The notes beneath the pieces were generated by a model that saw only the letters and a program-made list of their open reading frames with translations, made no database searches and had not been told where the DNA came from. The position numbers were made by a program, and so were the translations under genes. This document shows positions 1-6,663 of a DNA stretch of 8,581 nucleotides, piece after piece; the first letter of the stretch is position 1, and the number at the start of each line of letters is the position of its first letter. The stretch is from Bacteroidota bacterium (GTDB taxonomy: Bacteria; Bacteroidota; Bacteroidia; B-17B0; B-17BO): the NCBI GenBank assembly GCA_947462425.1, contig CANHPI010000096.1, forward strand, positions 1 to 8,581, given 5' to 3'.

Positions 1-595
1 CATCTAAACCACCTGCAGAACCTGCCGTTGAGGTTGCTTTAGTAGCAGCCACATCATCAAAAAAGCCAAGCACTTGATACCCATACGATACATCTTTGGA
101 TAAAATTTTCTCGATGTCTTTTCCTTTTTGCCCTGCCCCAATGATGATGACGCGACGGTAATTATAACCGGCTTTACGTATTTTTTTTAGAAACCAAACA
201 AACGCATACCTGAATAAAATTAATGCAATAAAAAACAACACAGAAAAATATCCTAAACGCAAACGAGATATGCCGTCGTAATTTAGAAAGACAATCAAAC
301 CAAATAAAACACATAAGAAAAGACCTAATAATTTGGTGGTTTTAGAAAATAAAGTTTCGATGTAACCAACACGCATGAAATTGTACGCATCATAATACAA
401 GCAGATAAATACCCAAATCAAATTACTTAAAATCAATGTAGATTGAGCAAAAGAATCACTTAAGCGAACGGTGTTTCCATACCTGATATAATAGGATATG
501 ACGATTGCTAGGTTTAACAAAACGACATCTCCAAACAAACCAATGAATTTGGTGTATTGGGAATAGCGGTATAAACTCTTTTTTCTTGTAGGCAT
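1..595 (-). CDS. Polyprenyl glycosylphosphotransferase (initiating sugar-phosphate transferase), partial, N-terminal 198 residues
   Basis: The product probably transfers a sugar 1-phosphate from a nucleotide sugar to undecaprenyl phosphate at the inner membrane, the first step of repeat-unit assembly. Only the N-terminal part is present; the reading frame is open to the window edge. From the ATG at 595-593 (MPTRKKSLYRYSQY) I read four hydrophobic segments at about residues 16-38, 52-70, 88-105 and 114-137. A Rossmann-like nucleotide-binding segment follows, with beta strand RRVIIIGAG and glycines at 153-158 (GAGQKG), then GYQVLGFFDD at about 172-181. This order, four helices then a CoA-binding-like domain, is that of the WcaJ/WbaP-type (PNPT-like bitopic) enzymes in the exopolysaccharide polyprenyl glycosylphosphotransferase family. 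The catalytic C-terminal sugar-transferase domain lies outside the window, so the sugar donor cannot be judged. Only 3 bases separate it from the stop of the upstream WecG-like gene, suggesting translational coupling. Base composition is less A+T-rich than the locus core. Confidence 0.9.
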   Translation of the reverse strand, partial: MPTRKKSLYRYSQYTKFIGLFGDVVLLNLAIVISYYIRYGNTVRLSDSFAQSTLILSNLIWVFICLYYDAYNFMRVGYIETLFSKTTKLLGLFLCVLFGLIVFLNYDGISRLRLGYFSVLFFIALILFRYAFVWFLKKIRKAGYNYRRVIIIGAGQKGKDIEKILSKDVSYGYQVLGFFDDVAATKATSTAGSAGGLD

Positions 596-598
596 AAA

Positions 599-1315
599 CT
601 AAGCCAAAGAACGAAATTTTTCTTTTAAAATCAAAAAAACAAACTGTGCATTGCCAATCAAATAGCGTCTCCATAGGCGTTTTGGCTCACTACCTAAACG
701 GTAAAGCCATTCTAAACCCATGCGAATAATCCATTGAGGAGCACGATGGATGGTGCCTGCATAAAAATCAAATACAGCCCCTATACAACAAATGTGCTTC
801 GCTTGTATTTGCTCTAAGTGTTCATAGGCCCACACTTCTTGTTTGGGTGCCGTCATGCCAATAAATAAGACATCGGGATTGAATTGACGAATAGTGTCTA
901 ACATCAAAGCATTGTCTTCGTCGTTAAATGCATCCTTAAAAGGCGGAGAATACGTCTCCACTTTCACATGTGGAAATTCTATGGCGGCTTTTGCTTGGAT
1001 GAGTTGCAAAGTTTGCGCTGTGCTCCCTAAAAAAAAACATGAACCGTGTTCGTTGTTTAAGCGATTCATTTCATAATGAAACAAATCGGCACCAGCTATT
1101 TTTTTGAGTTTTGAGCCATCCAAAAAACGCTTTGCCAATACAATGCTAATGCCATCCGGCAATAAGACATCACTTTTTTTTAGAGCCTCGCTAAAAGCTA
1201 AATTTGTTTGCGCAAGGTTGTATGAATGTGCATTGAGGGTGGTAATTAGTAATTTCTCATTAGTTAAAGAATCTAATGCCGTTTTAAATAAATTATTTTT
1301 GGTAAGAAAGAACAA
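599..1315 (-). CDS. WecG/TagA/CpsF-family glycosyltransferase
   Basis: This 238-residue protein belongs to the family that transfers N-acetylmannosamine or a related sugar to a polyprenyl-diphosphate-linked first sugar, usually the second step in lipid-linked glycan assembly. Family hallmarks seen are TLNAHSYN at 26-33, LLPDGISIV at 51-59 with the conserved Asp54 (equivalent to the proposed catalytic base of TagA), GADLFHYEM at 75-83, FFLGST at 94-99, PDVLFIGMTAPKQEVW at 147-162 and GAVFDFYAGT at 179-188. The arginine-rich tail with GLEWLYRL, EPKRLWRRY at 200-218 resembles the C-terminal appendage that mediates membrane association in TagA. No ATG is available: the only standard start before the conserved core is TTG at 1315-1313, and the frame is closed upstream by TAATAA at 1345-1340. 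The N-terminus is therefore slightly short for the family. Its position directly before the initiating transferase supports a second-step role. The exact donor is unknown. Confidence 0.92.
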   Translation of the reverse strand: MFFLTKNNLFKTALDSLTNEKLLITTLNAHSYNLAQTNLAFSEALKKSDVLLPDGISIVLAKRFLDGSKLKKIAGADLFHYEMNRLNNEHGSCFFLGSTAQTLQLIQAKAAIEFPHVKVETYSPPFKDAFNDEDNALMLDTIRQFNPDVLFIGMTAPKQEVWAYEHLEQIQAKHICCIGAVFDFYAGTIHRAPQWIIRMGLEWLYRLGSEPKRLWRRYLIGNAQFVFLILKEKFRSLA

Positions 1316-1342
1316 AAGATAAAGGTGTTTGATTTTCGTTTA

Positions 1343-3406
1343 TTATGAAACAGGTTCTTTTAATATACTTTGTAGGCAGGTTACAAAACTCGTTTCAAAA
1401 TGTGACAATGTATAGTTCAATTTATACTTTTCATAAGCATTCTGGCCCATTTCGTTTCTAATGACAGGATTATTGATTAAAAACTCAATTTTATCTGCCA
1501 ATAGTTTTGGATTCTTCTCTTCAATAACATAACCATTTATACCATCGTCAACGATGTCAGGCAAAGCACCAACATTGCTTACTATTAATGGTAATTGATG
1601 TTGCATGGCTTCTACTGCAACTAAACCAAACGTTTCTAAACTATAATGAGTAGGGAAAACGAAAATTTGGCTATTCTTAAAATAATTTTCTTTTTCCACT
1701 CCAAACTTAGGGCCTAAAGCCTTAACCTCGTTTTGCAATCCTTTCCTATCAATTATTTGATTAAAATCTGCCTCACTAACATCTGCCCATGATCCAATGA
1801 ATTGACATCGAAATAAAACGTTTCTTTGTTTTAAAATTTCACAAGCATTTACTAAAACATATACACCTTTCGATTCCATCATGTTTGATAAAAATAAAAT
1901 GGAAATGATGCTAGGCGCACTATCCATAATTAAATTAGAATAAGTTACATCCTTAATACCGTTAGGCACATAATATACATGTTTAGGACTAACGAATTGT
2001 TTGATGTCAGGAAACAATTTTTCAGATAATAAAATACTTCTCGTGTTTTTAAATACAATTCTATAACAAAAGGCTATTAATCTATTTTTCGAAAACCCTG
2101 AAAATCCCCTATTGTGATGATGATATACAATTTTCCTATTAAATAATTTAACTAACAACACCAATAAAAAATCCTTAAAAAATCCTGGAGGATTGGCAGT
2201 CATTGAAATATAGACCAAATCATATTTGTTTGTTATAAGTAATCTTAAAACATCAAAGAACATAATTAAGGTTATACCCAATTTTCGAATCGAATGTTTT
2301 CCGATTTCATGAATACTTTTTGAAGTAGACAAATTAATGAAGGTCGTGTTGAAATTCGAATTAATGTGGTCGCTCTCTTTTATTAATTGGCCCATCACAG
2401 AGGCACCATGAATTGGAGATGGTAAATGCAATATAAATAGAATGTTATCGTTTAGATCAGAGTTATTTATAAACTTAATTTTATCTTTAAACACAAAACG
2501 AATAAACTTTCGAATAGTATTATGAAAAAAATTTCGTTTCTGCCTTAAATTTGTTTGTGGTAGATATCCAAGGCTATTTAGCTTGTTTAGATAAACTAAG
2601 TAAATATTATTTCTACCACATTCACTTAATTTTGAAAAATAGGAAGAACAAGTTGTGTAAAAATAATTATCTATAAACTTTAATCCAGCATAATGATAAA
2701 AAATAAGAGGGGTTTTATCAACAAAAATTTTATCATTTTCGACGGTTAATCTATAATTACCAATATTCCAAGGAGCTGCATTGGCTCCTATATTTTGAAT
2801 AACACATACATTTTTAAATTTTATCGGCCATTCATTTAAATACTTTTGATCAGCGTACTTATCTTTTTCAAGTTTATCATAACACCAATTTATACATTTA
2901 TTAAACCAATCATTGACGCAAGCTAATCCATTTTCATCCTTTTTAAAAGAAACCCATCCAACATTGTAATACCCAAAAATATTACGCAATTTATTAATTC
3001 CTTTAAAACGATGAGGGATAATAGAAATGGAGGCGTCTTTAATCTCATCAAAAATAATTTCTGGTGTATCAAAAAAATAGAGATCAGCATCAAGGTAAAC
3101 TATTTCTTCAATATCTTTTTGTACATCTAAAAGATACTTACAGATAGCTGAAGTACAAGTAAAAAAATATTCAACTAAACTTCGATTTTCTTTTGCCTGA
3201 AGTAACTGTGGATAATAAGTCTCAACTTCTGTAATACTAATTGCGATTAGATTTGATAATTTCTTTTCTTTAATATACTGCAAAGAAATCTCATCCATAC
3301 ATAAACAATACAAATTAAAATCTGTATGATTAGCATTTAGAGAATCAAATAAACTACAAGCATGAAACTTATAATTTGAATTAAATAAAGTACAGAAATT
3401 ACGCAT
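1343..3406 (-). CDS. Bimodular glycosyltransferase: N-terminal GT-A domain fused to C-terminal GT4 (GT-B) domain
   Basis: This 687-residue cytosolic or membrane-peripheral protein appears to join two glycosyltransferases, so it could add two consecutive sugars to the lipid-linked repeat unit. Residues 1 to about 285 look like a GT-A nucleotide-diphospho-sugar transferase resembling GT8-type enzymes: EIVYLDADLYFFD at 101-113 carries the metal-binding DxD (Asp106, Asp108), followed by YYNVGWVSF (146-154), ADQKYLNEW (185-193) and NIGANAAPWN (205-214). A basic linker at about 286-318 precedes a GT4-type domain that starts at about 321 with ILFILHLPSPIHGASVMGQ. It continues with VYHHHNRGF (427-435), YVPNGI (479-484), LFLSNMMESKG (504-514), and the EX7E catalytic pattern Glu591 to Glu599 in ETFGLVAVE, then GALPDIVDDG. 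There is no methionine near the junction, so the second domain has no obvious start of its own. The start is ATG at 3406, 12 bases after the upstream stop. Donor sugars are not predictable. Confidence 0.9.
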   Translation of the reverse strand: MRNFCTLFNSNYKFHACSLFDSLNANHTDFNLYCLCMDEISLQYIKEKKLSNLIAISITEVETYYPQLLQAKENRSLVEYFFTCTSAICKYLLDVQKDIEEIVYLDADLYFFDTPEIIFDEIKDASISIIPHRFKGINKLRNIFGYYNVGWVSFKKDENGLACVNDWFNKCINWCYDKLEKDKYADQKYLNEWPIKFKNVCVIQNIGANAAPWNIGNYRLTVENDKIFVDKTPLIFYHYAGLKFIDNYFYTTCSSYFSKLSECGRNNIYLVYLNKLNSLGYLPQTNLRQKRNFFHNTIRKFIRFVFKDKIKFINNSDLNDNILFILHLPSPIHGASVMGQLIKESDHINSNFNTTFINLSTSKSIHEIGKHSIRKLGITLIMFFDVLRLLITNKYDLVYISMTANPPGFFKDFLLVLLVKLFNRKIVYHHHNRGFSGFSKNRLIAFCYRIVFKNTRSILLSEKLFPDIKQFVSPKHVYYVPNGIKDVTYSNLIMDSAPSIISILFLSNMMESKGVYVLVNACEILKQRNVLFRCQFIGSWADVSEADFNQIIDRKGLQNEVKALGPKFGVEKENYFKNSQIFVFPTHYSLETFGLVAVEAMQHQLPLIVSNVGALPDIVDDGINGYVIEEKNPKLLADKIEFLINNPVIRNEMGQNAYEKYKLNYTLSHFETSFVTCLQSILKEPVS

Positions 3407-3418
3407 TATTTATAAAAC

Positions 3419-4231
3419 CTAATGACTTTTTAGTTTTAAAAGCAATCCCATGCCTATTACTTTATGTAAATTGACTTGGTGTGTGCCACTAGTTTCTTTA
3501 AACTCCCATTCTATGGAATAAAACTCACTTAATGCCTTTTTAAATTTAGGTAAAGACAGCGTTGTGTGTGGATAGCTCATTTCAACATCCAAATATTCGT
3601 TAGGTAATTTACCCGGCCCGTTTGCTGATAATTTTGATTTTTGCAAGGTATAAATCTCTCTGTCATCTTCGTTGAACATCATGCGATTAAACAGTATCCA
3701 CTTTGCATTTAGTTTCATTAATTTATCCAAATCAAGATAAGGATCCTTCACATACAACAAGGCACATGAGCTATAAATAAAATCTACATCTCCATTAACT
3801 TCATCACTGTCACATATAAAATTCAAATTTTGGTTTCCACATCCAATTTTTTTTGCCGCCTTTACCATCTCATTAGTTTCTATAACCGTCCATTTAACTA
3901 TACAATCTTTTGGTAAAAATGGAAGCATTTCATAATAATGTATTCCGCAGGCACCACCGAAATCAAGAATGTGCATTTCTTTCTTTTTAGTTTCGTTAAA
4001 GTAACTTTGGATAGTTGCCAACAAAAAAACATTAGTAGCATTTAACTGATATGGTTTTGCTTTATACTGAGTAATAAATCTTTTCGTTTTTTCAGCAACT
4101 ACTTGGCACAAGATTTTATTTTCATATGCGCCATTTTTAGCCATATGTAAAGCCTCATGATATGATTTATATTCGCGAGTAATTTTAAACAATTTTATAA
4201 AAATAGGTGGAATGAAATCCTTTATCATCAT
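3419..4231 (-). CDS. Putative methyltransferase, TIGR04325 (LIC12133-like) family
   Basis: A 270-residue soluble protein that I recognise as the TIGR04325 type found in many O-antigen and capsule loci; the substrate of this family is not established. The N-terminus has the family's FIPPIFIKLFK start, then helix-rich sequence. A SAM-binding Rossmann signature follows: HILDFGGACGIHYYEML at 87-103 is the glycine-rich motif I, and WTVIE at 114-118 gives the acidic residue at the end of strand 2. VDFIYSSCALLYVKDP at 149-164 matches the post-motif strand and helix, and WILFNRMMFN at 178-187 the later strand. Two in-frame ATGs lie side by side at 4231 and 4228; the first is used here but either could be real. 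The 51-base gap upstream is the longest in the window, and I see no convincing promoter in it. Base composition is a little less A+T-rich than in the flanking glycosyltransferase and polymerase genes. Methylation of a sugar is an inference from family and context. Confidence 0.85.
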   Translation of the reverse strand: MMIKDFIPPIFIKLFKITREYKSYHEALHMAKNGAYENKILCQVVAEKTKRFITQYKAKPYQLNATNVFLLATIQSYFNETKKKEMHILDFGGACGIHYYEMLPFLPKDCIVKWTVIETNEMVKAAKKIGCGNQNLNFICDSDEVNGDVDFIYSSCALLYVKDPYLDLDKLMKLNAKWILFNRMMFNEDDREIYTLQKSKLSANGPGKLPNEYLDVEMSYPHTTLSLPKFKKALSEFYSIEWEFKETSGTHQVNLHKVIGMGLLLKLKSH

Positions 4232-4282
4232 AATACTTTAATTGAATAATTTACTGAAACTATTTATTAATTTATACTTTAC

Positions 4283-5158
4283 TCAACTTGAAATAGTAAA
4301 CTGTTTTGTAAATTGTTTAATAATATATTTATCTAATTTAATTTCACTAGAAAAATTAAACTCAATCCTTTCACCTTTGTCCAAAACAGTTTCAAATCGA
4401 TTGAAGACCTCTTTTGTATTTGTAGCATTATCTGAACCAAAACCGATGTTCTGAATTTTGGAAACAAATGGATGCACTGAAACTAAATTATACTTAAATT
4501 GATGATAGCACCAACGAATAGCCCATGTATTAAGTTTTCCATTCATTTGTTTGTCTAACATGTGACACATATCAGATCCCATTTGATTAAATGCCCTTCT
4601 TTTTTTTGAATCAGACTTAAAAACTTCGTAATCATTTACCTCCCAATCAATATTTACCCATCTATCTTTCCATGTCGCCCATCCCCATGATGAAGAACGT
4701 TTTGTGAAATAAACATCATATTGACTTGAAGATTTGATTGGAACAGAGTATCCTGCAATAGAAAACACCCTTAAATCATTTTTATAAAACTTTAAAGTGT
4801 CATTCATATAATTCAAAAAATTTCGACTAGTTATTAAATCGTCCTCTAATACAATACATGAATTATAGTTTTTTAAAACTTGAGTTACTCCTAGAATAAT
4901 TGATTTAGCTAAACCATTATTTAGAGATGAGTAAAAAATATTAATAGTTTTAAAGCCAGTAATAGTTTTTAAATATATTCTGATATTCTCAATTTCACAA
5001 TTTTCAAATTCATCCTTGGGACCATCTGAAAATATAATTAAAGTTGAACTTAAAGCTAAATTATTTTTTTTTAACCTATCAATTGTAATCTTAATATTAT
5101 TTAAGCGTTTATAAACGAATAAAATTATTGGTGCTGGCTCCAATTTATTTAATTGCAT
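4283..5158 (-). CDS. GT-A fold glycosyltransferase (GT2-like, SSWGWATW subtype)
   Basis: The product is a probable glycosyltransferase of 291 residues acting on the cytosolic face during repeat-unit assembly. Numbered from the ATG at 5158-5156, it opens with a GT-A strand, PIILFVYKRL (10-19), then LIIFSDGPKD (40-49), a helix region with NNGLAKSI (80-87), and CIVLEDDLITSRNFL (101-115). In the last, Glu105-Asp106-Asp107 is the DxD-like nucleotide-sugar and metal site. A very characteristic SSSWGWATWKDRW lies at 155-167, and NIGFGSDNAT at 237-246 is near the C-terminus. This layout occurs in bacterial proteins usually labelled glycosyltransferase family 2 or GNT-I-like sugar transferases; the exact CAZy family is uncertain. 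An in-frame TTG lies just upstream at 5161-5159, but the ATG is preferred. The start overlaps the end of the upstream methyltransferase gene by 14 bases, implying translational coupling. The coding DNA is extremely A+T-rich in places, for example 10 G+C of 60 at 5041-5100. Confidence 0.82.
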   Translation of the reverse strand: MQLNKLEPAPIILFVYKRLNNIKITIDRLKKNNLALSSTLIIFSDGPKDEFENCEIENIRIYLKTITGFKTINIFYSSLNNGLAKSIILGVTQVLKNYNSCIVLEDDLITSRNFLNYMNDTLKFYKNDLRVFSIAGYSVPIKSSSQYDVYFTKRSSSWGWATWKDRWVNIDWEVNDYEVFKSDSKKRRAFNQMGSDMCHMLDKQMNGKLNTWAIRWCYHQFKYNLVSVHPFVSKIQNIGFGSDNATNTKEVFNRFETVLDKGERIEFNFSSEIKLDKYIIKQFTKQFTISS

Positions 5159-5759
5159 CAATTATTAATGAGGTATAATTCAAATTACCGTCGAAATTAC
5201 GAGTGTCATTTAATGCAGATCGCTTAATTTTCCCATCAAAATCATTCCAGGGTGCTATATGGAATTTTCCATTTTCATCAAAATATTCAACTAAATTAAC
5301 ATTAAATCCATATTTCTCGAGTTTAATTGAAAGTGACAAATAATCATACAAAAACTTATGATCGTGCGATCCATTTCCTGTTCCTCCAGGCTTTACTCTT
5401 CCAATATAATCCTTAGATGCATGAAAACCGTCAGGAACAGCTATCCTGAGCTTGCCTCCGATTTTAAGAAAATGATAAATATTGCCCAAAGCTAAATCAA
5501 AATCAGTTTCATCTAAATGTTCAAATACATGTTCTGCTAAAATTGATGTTATAGTATCTGGCTCAAAATATTTTTCCCAATTATTTTTAACAATAATATT
5601 AAGTGTTTCTATATCTGTTAAAATCCAATTTTTGTAAAAAGTATAACCGGAGCCAATTATAATTCTTACGGAATCTCTTGACTTTTTAACTTTCTTTAAT
5701 TGCATTTTACTAATATTTTTTTTAAAAAACTTTAGTAAAATTTTTTTTATAATAATCAT
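5145..5759 (-). CDS. Class I SAM-dependent methyltransferase (COG4627-like), small
   Basis: A 204-residue cytosolic protein that probably methylates a sugar or glycan intermediate; the substrate is inferred only from context. It starts with a basic, Lys-rich stretch (MIIIKKILLKFFKKNISK), followed by VRIIIGSG at 31-38, a divergent form of the glycine-rich motif I (usually LNLGCG). WILTDIE at 45-51 holds the acidic residue at the end of strand 2. SILAEHVFEHL at 72-82 is the typical motif around strand 4, and GGKLRIAVPDGFH at 101-113 is the following strand. DHKFLYDY at 133-140 recurs in this methyltransferase group. The cysteine normally seen in motif I is serine (Ser37), which is tolerated in many members. 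ATG at 5759 is used; an internal ATG at 5705-5703 would remove the basic tail and leave the whole fold, so the true N-terminus is uncertain. Two runs of eight A residues lie in the first 50 coding bases. The gene ends inside the next one. Confidence 0.85.
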   Translation of the reverse strand: MIIIKKILLKFFKKNISKMQLKKVKKSRDSVRIIIGSGYTFYKNWILTDIETLNIIVKNNWEKYFEPDTITSILAEHVFEHLDETDFDLALGNIYHFLKIGGKLRIAVPDGFHASKDYIGRVKPGGTGNGSHDHKFLYDYLSLSIKLEKYGFNVNLVEYFDENGKFHIAPWNDFDGKIKRSALNDTRNFDGNLNYTSLIIDAIK

Positions 5760-5772
5760 AATTTTTAAAATT

Positions 5773-6630
5773 TTATTTTAATAATAAAGAAAACATTATA
5801 CGTCCAATATCTAGAAAGAAATGTATAACACTTATAGGTGAATGATTTAAAGCAAAATAATACCTTGTTCTTATATTATTCGGAGATTTTATTGAAAAAA
5901 ATATTTTAATAATTATCTTAATATTCAAATTGCCATTATCTCTAATAGGTATTCCCGTCTCTTTAATATGACTCTTAACAATAGCTTCTTTTGATACTAA
6001 TAAACTATATCCAATATTCTTTATTTTTAAACTATAGTCCAAATCAGCTCCATAGTGTGGGAATTTACTCTCATCCATAAGACCTAATTTGTTTACTAAA
6101 CTAATTGGAATCAAAACACCTCTGCCAGGCAACATATCTGTTTCAATAAATTCATTACTAGATTGGCTATTCAACAAATCAATTGTTGAATAGTCATCGG
6201 CTAAATTTTTTATTTTTGCGGTATACTTATTCCATTTTAAACCACAGAAATCAACGTTTTTAAAATTATGAATATCAACAGACACAGATCCAACCACACA
6301 TGGCTGATTCATAATTAAAACATTGTATAAAGAACTTAAATAATTTTCATTAACTATTAGGTCATTATTAAGTAACAAAACATAGTCAGCTTTATTTTCA
6401 AGAGAATAAATTAAACCTAAGTTTGTTGCAGCTGTCCACCACATACTTTCATTCCCCTTTATTAAAATAATATTTGGAAATTGTTTTTCAATATTAGAAG
6501 ACGTTCCATCTTTGGAACCATGATCAATTACAATTATTTTGAAGTCTGAATAGATTTGTTCTTGGAGGCTTAATATGCATGCTTCTGTATATTTCCAACG
6601 ATTAAAAACTGGTATTATTATAAAAATCAT
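5773..6630 (-). CDS. GT2 family glycosyltransferase (WbbL/rhamnosyltransferase-like)
   Basis: This 285-residue inverting GT-A glycosyltransferase probably transfers a sugar from a nucleotide donor to the growing lipid-linked oligosaccharide. The fold is complete: IIIPVFNRWKYTEACILSL at 4-22 is the first nucleotide-binding strand and helix. IIVIDHGSKDGT at 32-43 carries the conserved Asp-x-x-Ser/Gly-x-Asp-Gly-Thr pattern, and ESMWWTAATNLGL at 61-73 replaces the NxGFGxGxN seen in WbbL proteins. YVLLLNNDLIV at 83-93 gives the NND form of the DxD site (Asp90). LPGRGVLIP at 167-175 is the acceptor-side loop, and FPHYGADLDYSLKIK at 190-204 contains the acidic motif that normally supplies the catalytic base. 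The C-terminus has a hydrophobic stretch at about 266-284, which may hold the enzyme to the inner membrane. ATG at 6630 gives the family start with no need for alternatives. It lies 33 bases after the polymerase gene and 13 before the methyltransferase. Rhamnose as donor is only a family-level guess. Confidence 0.93.
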   Translation of the reverse strand: MIFIIIPVFNRWKYTEACILSLQEQIYSDFKIIVIDHGSKDGTSSNIEKQFPNIILIKGNESMWWTAATNLGLIYSLENKADYVLLLNNDLIVNENYLSSLYNVLIMNQPCVVGSVSVDIHNFKNVDFCGLKWNKYTAKIKNLADDYSTIDLLNSQSSNEFIETDMLPGRGVLIPISLVNKLGLMDESKFPHYGADLDYSLKIKNIGYSLLVSKEAIVKSHIKETGIPIRDNGNLNIKIIIKIFFSIKSPNNIRTRYYFALNHSPISVIHFFLDIGRIMFSLLLK

Positions 6631-6663
6631 TTTTCTAAAAGACTTACTATTAATGTTTTAAAG

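Noticed and set aside
456..674. Minus-strand open frame of 72 residues across the junction of the WecG-like and initiating-transferase genes
   Set aside because: It is an alternative frame over two strongly supported genes, with no recognisable motif.
894..1322. Plus-strand open frames at 894-1076 and 1104-1322
   Set aside because: They lie antisense inside the well-supported WecG-like gene and their translations show no recognisable family or domain.
4232..4282. Possible promoter in the longest intergenic gap
   Set aside because: Read on the minus strand I found no good match to the Bacteroidota -33 TTTG / -7 TAnnTTTG pattern with proper spacing, so an internal promoter cannot be supported.
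4242..4454. Plus-strand open frame starting in the 51-base gap
   Set aside because: Most of it is antisense to the GT-A glycosyltransferase gene and its Leu/Asn/Ile-rich translation is what A+T-rich noise produces.
5148..5705. Identical 11-base sequence ATGCAATTAAA (minus strand) at 5705 and at 5158
   Set aside because: An 11-base match around A+T-rich codons is expected by chance, and the protein similarity stops after three residues.
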